A stretch of DNA of 5,046 bases from Nevskiales bacterium (lineage in GTDB: Bacteria; Pseudomonadota; Gammaproteobacteria; Nevskiales; Nevskiaceae): positions 1 to 5,046 of the forward strand of contig JAKEEJ010000141.1 of the NCBI GenBank assembly GCA_022616655.1, read 5' to 3'. How positions within the stretch are numbered: position 1 is the stretch's first letter; each line of letters opens with the position of its first letter. A program made the position numbers and the translations under genes. Below are positions 1 through 5,046 of the stretch, piece by piece. Below the pieces are notes generated by a model, which saw nothing but the letters and a program-made list of their open reading frames with translations, did no database searches and had not been told where the DNA came from.

Positions 1-2367
<2,367 letters not shown>

Positions 2368-2391
2368 GTCTGAGTAGCAGGCCTATGGGTC

Positions 2392-2435
2392 GTCCCACCC
2401 TTTCTCTATTGTGCAAACAAACGAAGAAGTGGGAC
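2392..2435. repeat. Inverted repeat GTCCCAC-N30-GTGGGAC between smc and queF
   Basis: GTCCCAC at 2392-2398 is the exact reverse complement of GTGGGAC at 2429-2435, with a 30-nt spacer. The match extends imperfectly outward (CG-TCCCAC against GTGGGACCG, allowing one bulge). It lies centrally in the divergent spacer, so it could be a pair of half-sites for a regulator of either gene or a weak stem in a leader RNA. A seven-base match over this distance can also arise by chance. Confidence 0.4.
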
Positions 2436-2455
2436 CGAGGGGCGTAGTGTAAATT

Positions 2456-2460
2456 AAGAG
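2456..2460 (+). promoter_or_regulatory. Weak ribosome binding site for queF
   Basis: AAGAG ends 7 nt before the ATG at 2468. It is a partial Shine-Dalgarno match at normal spacing. It supports this ATG, which also gives the N-terminus expected for short QueF proteins. Confidence 0.4.
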
Positions 2461-2467
2461 CCTATCC

Positions 2468-2893
2468 ATGAATAAGCCGAAACGGTTGGACACCTTCCCC
2501 AATCCCGGACCGAACCGGGATTACGTGATCCGGATGCGAATTCCGGAATTCACCTGCCTGTGTCCCAAAACCGGCCAACCCGATTTCGCAACGCTCTACC
2601 TGGAATACATCCCCGAAAAGCGCTGCATCGAATTAAAGTCGCTCAAGCTCTACATCGCGTCGTTCCGCAACCAGGGGCATTTTCACGAGACCGTGACGCA
2701 CCGCATCCTCGACGATCTGGTCACCGCGGCGCATCCTCGTTACCTGCGCCTGACGGCGGTGTTCAACGTCCGCGGCGGTATCTATACCCACGTGGTGGCG
2801 GAACACCGCGCCCGGAACTGGAAAGAAAAATACCCGCGCCCGCCCGCGGCCTGGGAAAACGTGCCGTTCCCCGGCCTGCCGTCCGACACCTAG
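2468..2893 (+). CDS. queF: NADPH-dependent 7-cyano-7-deazaguanine reductase (preQ1 synthase), single-domain type
   Basis: QueF reduces the nitrile of preQ0 to the aminomethyl group of preQ1 using two NADPH. This is the last step before the base is inserted into tRNA on the way to queuosine. It is a cytosolic tunnelling-fold enzyme. The 141-residue protein is the short form (the Bacillus enzyme is about 165). The catalytic region [17 protein letters not shown] places the nucleophilic cysteine at C32 and the acid/base aspartate at D39. The QueF motif E(S/L)K(S/A)xK(L/Y)(Y/F/W) is intact as ELKSLKLY (residues 55-62), and the substrate-binding His-Glu pair is H73-E74. Spacing between these residues equals that of Bacillus C55, D62, H96 and E97. 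The position equivalent to Bacillus C99 is V76, while an extra cysteine, C30, sits beside the nucleophile. It is divergent from smc and followed 8 bp later by the M14 gene, a probable operon. Confidence 0.96.
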   Translation: MNKPKRLDTFPNPGPNRDYVIRMRIPEFTCLCPKTGQPDFATLYLEYIPEKRCIELKSLKLYIASFRNQGHFHETVTHRILDDLVTAAHPRYLRLTAVFNVRGGIYTHVVAEHRARNWKEKYPRPPAAWENVPFPGLPSDT

Positions 2894-2901
2894 CGCCTGT
2901 C

Positions 2902-3945
2902 ATGCCCGTAACGCCCGAGTCCCTGCCCGAGTTGGTGGAGCTGGAAAGCCTGATCAAAAGAGCGCGGGGGCATCTGCGCAGCGAGGTGTTGCTCGAAACG
3001 ACGGTTGACGGTGAACGACTGCCCGTGTATTGCCTGGAAATGGGATCGGCTTCGCCCGAGGTTCCAGCGGTTGGCTTTTTTGGCGGCGTGCACGGCGTGG
3101 AACGCATCGGGACTCAGGTGATACTGGCCTTCCTGCATACCCTGATCGAACGGCTGAACTGGGACGACAGCCTCGCCCCGCTGCTCGCACGGCTGCGGCT
3201 GGTGTTCGTGCCGCTGGTAAATCCCGGTGGCATGCACCAGCAGACCCGCGCCAATCCCGCCGGCGTGGACCTCATGCGCAATGCCCCGGTGGACGCCGAG
3301 GGACGCGCGCACTGGCTGCTGGGCGGACACCGCCTGTCACGACACCTGCCGTGGTACCGTGGCCGTACCGGCGACCCGATGCAGCCCGAATCGCAGGCCC
3401 TGTGCCGGGTGGTGGAGGAAAAGCTGTTTCCCCACCGCTTCAGCCTGACCCTTGACTGCCACTCCGGCTTTGGCAAACGCGATCGCATCTGGTTTCCCTA
3501 TGCACACACGCACCGGCCGATTGACCGGCTGGCAGAGGTTTACGCCCTGCGCACGATGTTCCGCAACACCCATCCGCATCACCGGATTTATGTGATTGAA
3601 CCGCAATCGCGCCACTACATCACCCACGGCGATTTGTGGGATTGCCTCTATGACCGCTCGAAGGAAAGGGCACGGGGACCCTTCATCCCGCTCACGCTGG
3701 AGATGGGGTCCTGGCTGTGGATCCGGAAGAATCCGTGGCAGTTGTTTTCCATCCCGGGCATTTTCAATCCCATCAAGCCGCACCGGCATCAGCGGATTCT
3801 GCGCCAGCACCTGACGTTTCTTGACTTTCTGGTGCGCGCGACGGCGTCGTACGAGCGTTGGTGCCCCGGCGCCGATGCGCGTCCTGCGCTGTTCGAATCC
3901 GCGGTGACCTATTGGCGATCGCCGCACAACCCGGCGGGCACATAA
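2902..3945 (+). CDS. M14-family zinc carboxypeptidase-like protein
   Basis: Predicted cytosolic metallo-carboxypeptidase or amidohydrolase of the M14 fold; the substrate is not evident. The 347-residue protein shows the expected zinc-site layout. H64 and E67 form the HxxE pair in GGVHGVERIG, and H187 in LDCHSGFG is the likely third ligand. E267 in LTLEMGSW fits the catalytic glutamate near the end of the fold. Between them NPGG (107-110) followed by TRANPAGVDLMRN (115-127) matches the region that supplies oxyanion and substrate-binding Arg/Asn residues, with R116 and R126-N127 as candidates. There is no signal peptide or membrane segment. The ATG at 2902 is preferred because it begins 8 bp after the queF stop and the reading frame upstream merely overlaps queF. 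No clear Shine-Dalgarno sequence is present, so coupled translation from queF is plausible. The gene ends 9 bp from the convergent HAD gene. The fold is fairly certain, but the activity (peptide, murein fragment or acyl-amino acid) is unknown. Confidence 0.85.
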   Translation: MPVTPESLPELVELESLIKRARGHLRSEVLLETTVDGERLPVYCLEMGSASPEVPAVGFFGGVHGVERIGTQVILAFLHTLIERLNWDDSLAPLLARLRLVFVPLVNPGGMHQQTRANPAGVDLMRNAPVDAEGRAHWLLGGHRLSRHLPWYRGRTGDPMQPESQALCRVVEEKLFPHRFSLTLDCHSGFGKRDRIWFPYAHTHRPIDRLAEVYALRTMFRNTHPHHRIYVIEPQSRHYITHGDLWDCLYDRSKERARGPFIPLTLEMGSWLWIRKNPWQLFSIPGIFNPIKPHRHQRILRQHLTFLDFLVRATASYERWCPGADARPALFESAVTYWRSPHNPAGT

Positions 3946-3954
3946 ACGCTGCGT

Positions 3955-4764
3955 TCACACACGACGCGGCACTTCGTGCATGGACGCCACCGGACTCCGC
4001 GCCAGCAGGGCCTTCAAACCATTGGCCGTCACGCAATCGGCATCCAGCGTGCCCTGCAAGGCCGTGGCCGGTACGCCAGGATCCCCCAGCGTATCGAGCA
4101 CCAGCAGCGCACCGCTGAAGTCATCGTGAATCGTATTGTCGTTGGTGGTGATGATGGTGGGAATTCCGGCGGCCGTTGCGGCGACCAGGCCCGCGGCCGA
4201 ATCCTCCACCGCCAGACAATCCTGAGCCGCAAGGCCCAGGCGCGCCAGGGCGAGGCGGTACAGGTCCGGCGCGGGTTTCTTGTGCACGACGTCCTCGCCA
4301 CACACCATCAGCTCGATATCCTGCACCCGTTCCGGCCCCAGACTGTGACGCAGCAGGGGTTTGAGCGTGGCGCGGCTGGCATTGGTCACAATGGCGATGC
4401 GCAAACCCGCCGCGCGCGCTTCCTGCATCAGCCGTGCCACGCCGGACCGCAGCGGCACACGACCCCGGCGCACCAGACGACGAAAGTAACGGCTTTTCAG
4501 TTCATGTACCGCGCTCACCCAGGCTTTGACGTCGGTTTCGGCGGAGGGCGCGTGCTCACCCAGTTCGGGCCGGTAGCGCCTGAGATAGTGCAACAAACGC
4601 TCCTGCCCGCCCGGCTGCTTGAGCAGTTTTCGATACAGCTTGGGGCCCCAGCGGAACGACAGGCCCAATTTTTTGAAGGCGCGGTTGTAAGCGGGACGGT
4701 GTCCCAGACGCTCGGTGTCGGCGAGGGTGCCGTCCACGTCAAAAAGCAGTGCCTGCAAGCTCAC
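3955..4764 (-). CDS. HAD-superfamily (subfamily IA) hydrolase, CbbY-like
   Basis: Predicted Mg2+-dependent phosphatase or phosphomutase-type enzyme of the haloacid dehalogenase superfamily. All four motifs are present, numbered from the GTG start at 4764. Motif I is FDVDGTLADTE, with nucleophile D9 and acid/base D11. Motif II is IVTNAS, with T127. Motif III is KKPAPDLY, with K162 or K163. Motif IV is VEDSAAG, with E187-D188. A helical cap of about 70-80 residues follows motif I, as in subfamily IA. The tail IPTIITTNDNTIHDDFSGA, then LVLDTLGDPG, resembles CbbY proteins, which dephosphorylate xylulose-1,5-bisphosphate in Rubisco organisms. No Rubisco gene is visible here, so the substrate stays open. 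The frame continues upstream to an ATG at 4878 (307 residues), but that would add 38 residues before the motif I strand and cover the phaR promoter region, so the GTG giving 269 residues is chosen. The Shine-Dalgarno sequence is weak. Confidence 0.88.
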   Translation of the reverse strand: MSLQALLFDVDGTLADTERLGHRPAYNRAFKKLGLSFRWGPKLYRKLLKQPGGQERLLHYLRRYRPELGEHAPSAETDVKAWVSAVHELKSRYFRRLVRRGRVPLRSGVARLMQEARAAGLRIAIVTNASRATLKPLLRHSLGPERVQDIELMVCGEDVVHKKPAPDLYRLALARLGLAAQDCLAVEDSAAGLVAATAAGIPTIITTNDNTIHDDFSGALLVLDTLGDPGVPATALQGTLDADCVTANGLKALLARSPVASMHEVPRRV

Positions 4765-4838
4765 GTCAACAACCCAACCTTGGCCGATCAACAACTTATG
4801 AAAGAAGTTCAGCGCTTTCCCGCCGACGCGGACCGCCG

Positions 4839-4858
4839 GTACACGAAAGATCGTGTAC
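4839..4858. repeat. Perfect 8-bp inverted repeat with 4-nt loop upstream of phaR
   Basis: GTACACGA (4839-4846) and TCGTGTAC (4851-4858) are exact reverse complements separated by AAGA. A G-T wobble (4838/4859) and a C-G pair (4837/4860) can lengthen the stem to 10. It lacks a T-tract on the plus strand, so it is unlikely to be a rightward terminator. It fills the space just upstream of the TGTAAT hexamer, as expected of an operator, or it could be a leader hairpin of the leftward HAD transcript. Confidence 0.6.
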
Positions 4859-4864
4859 TGTAAT
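4859..4864 (+). promoter_or_regulatory. Candidate -10 box (TGTAAT) for phaR
   Basis: TGTAAT matches the sigma-70 -10 consensus TATAAT at five of six bases and lies 30 bp before the phaR ATG, a reasonable leader length. The sequence 16-18 bp upstream (around CCGGTA) is a poor -35, so the promoter is weak or needs an activator, or the match is fortuitous. Confidence 0.35.
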
Positions 4865-4872
4865 GCATTGCA
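4864..4872. promoter_or_regulatory. TGCATTGCA element, candidate PhaR autoregulatory site
   Basis: TGCA-T-TGCA is a near-perfect palindrome next to the -10-like box, where transcription of phaR would begin. PhaR proteins are known to repress their own and phasin gene promoters, and TGC-rich sites were described for the Paracoccus protein. The assignment here rests on position and base composition only. Confidence 0.35.
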
Positions 4873-4894
4873 ACACAACCCTGGCGCCTACCCC

Positions 4895-5046
4895 ATGAGC
4901 GACGGCCGCATCATCAAGAAATACCCCAACCGCCGGCTTTACGACACCCACATCAGCCGCTACATCACCCTGCAGGAAGTCCGCGCACTGGTGTTGCAGA
5001 ACGTCAAATTCCGGGTGCACGACAAGCACACCAATGAAGACATCAC
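4895..5046 (+). CDS. phaR: Polyhydroxyalkanoate synthesis repressor PhaR (partial; continues beyond right edge)
   Basis: DNA-binding repressor that also binds polyhydroxyalkanoate granules. When polymer forms, PhaR leaves the DNA and phasin genes (phaP) are expressed. Only 50 complete codons are visible, covering most of the N-terminal PHB/PHA accumulation regulator DNA-binding domain. The hallmark RIIKKYPNRRLYDT (residues 5-18) followed by SRYITL (21-26) and a VRALVL...FRVHD...NEDI continuation is nearly invariant in this family. The ATG at 4895 gives the usual short MSDGR-type leader before the hallmark, although no clear Shine-Dalgarno sequence precedes it. The gene is divergent from the CbbY-like HAD gene. 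The C-terminal granule-associated part (family length is usually about 150-200 residues) and any neighbouring pha genes are outside the window. Confidence 0.95.
   Translation, partial: MSDGRIIKKYPNRRLYDTHISRYITLQEVRALVLQNVKFRVHDKHTNEDI

Larger units (their letters stand above)
2368..2467. promoter_or_regulatory. Divergent intergenic region between smc and queF
   Basis: This 100-bp non-coding spacer must hold the 5' signals for leftward smc and for the rightward queF pair. It is more AT-rich in its middle and right part than the flanking genes. On the plus strand TAAATT (2450-2455) resembles a -10 box, but no acceptable -35 lies 16-18 bp upstream. On the minus strand no paired -35/-10 was convincing. 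I looked for the compact preQ1 riboswitch fold that often precedes queuosine genes and did not recognise one. Confidence 0.5.
4765..4894. promoter_or_regulatory. Divergent intergenic region between HAD gene and phaR
   Basis: With the GTG start chosen for the HAD gene, 130 bp remain for promoters of both genes. The right half is AT-richer and holds a strong inverted repeat, a -10-like hexamer and a TGCA-rich element, listed separately. No good Shine-Dalgarno sequence precedes the phaR ATG. No convincing minus-strand promoter for the HAD gene was found. Confidence 0.5.

Noticed and set aside
2381..2465. GCCTAT direct repeat (2381-2386 and 2460-2465)
   Set aside because: Six bases at 79-bp spacing in 100 bp is easily chance, and it has no relation to a promoter element that I can see.
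2368..2467. preQ1 riboswitch before queF
   Set aside because: I could not find the short hairpin with an A-rich tail and pseudoknot pairing expected of preQ1-I. The leader is also short.
2560..2901. Upstream extension of the M14 frame overlapping queF
   Set aside because: The product is arginine/proline-rich out-of-frame queF. The ATG at 2902 just after the queF stop gives a protein of normal shape.
3337..3927. Minus-strand open frame (196 codons) opposite the M14 gene
   Set aside because: It is antisense to a gene with conserved zinc-site motifs, and nothing in the product is recognisable.
4141..4170. GGTGGTGATGATGGTGGG tract resembling a triplet repeat
   Set aside because: It is explained by coding of the Ile/Thr-rich segment PTIITTNDN of the HAD gene on the minus strand.
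3976..4863. Long plus-strand open frame (295 codons) opposite the HAD gene
   Set aside because: It mirrors the HAD gene, which has all four catalytic motifs. The frame has low-complexity composition without recognisable motifs and is kept open by the GC-rich codon pattern of the opposite strand.

Overview
The window looks like ordinary chromosome from a high-GC proteobacterium, most likely a gammaproteobacterium. Three things suggest this. The Smc head and hinge are of proteobacterial type (FLGTGLG, EEAAGVSKYKERRRETE, ESVITPDGVW in the hinge). The QueF is the short single-domain form. The last gene is a PhaR-type polyhydroxyalkanoate regulator, found mainly in beta- and some gammaproteobacteria. 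A betaproteobacterium cannot be excluded. No mobile element, CRISPR array, rRNA or tRNA gene was seen.

Layout: positions 1-2367 (minus strand) hold the N-terminal two thirds of smc, open without a stop to the left edge. A 100-bp divergent spacer (2368-2467) separates it from a rightward pair: queF (2468-2893) and, 8 bp later, an M14-family zinc carboxypeptidase-like gene (2902-3945). This pair converges, with only 9 bp between stop codons, on a leftward CbbY-like HAD hydrolase gene (3955-4764). A second divergent spacer (4765-4894) carries a perfect 8+8-bp inverted repeat beside a TGTAAT -10-like hexamer, and a TGCATTGCA element. It leads into phaR, cut off by the right edge after 50 codons.

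The genes do not form one evident pathway. Smc acts in chromosome compaction and segregation, QueF in queuosine biosynthesis for tRNA modification, the HAD enzyme probably in sugar-phosphate metabolism or repair, and PhaR in control of carbon storage. The only likely operon is queF with the M14 gene. I found no convincing previously undescribed system. The items most worth a second look are the M14 enzyme linked to queF, the operator-like elements before phaR, and small departures from family patterns in Smc and QueF.
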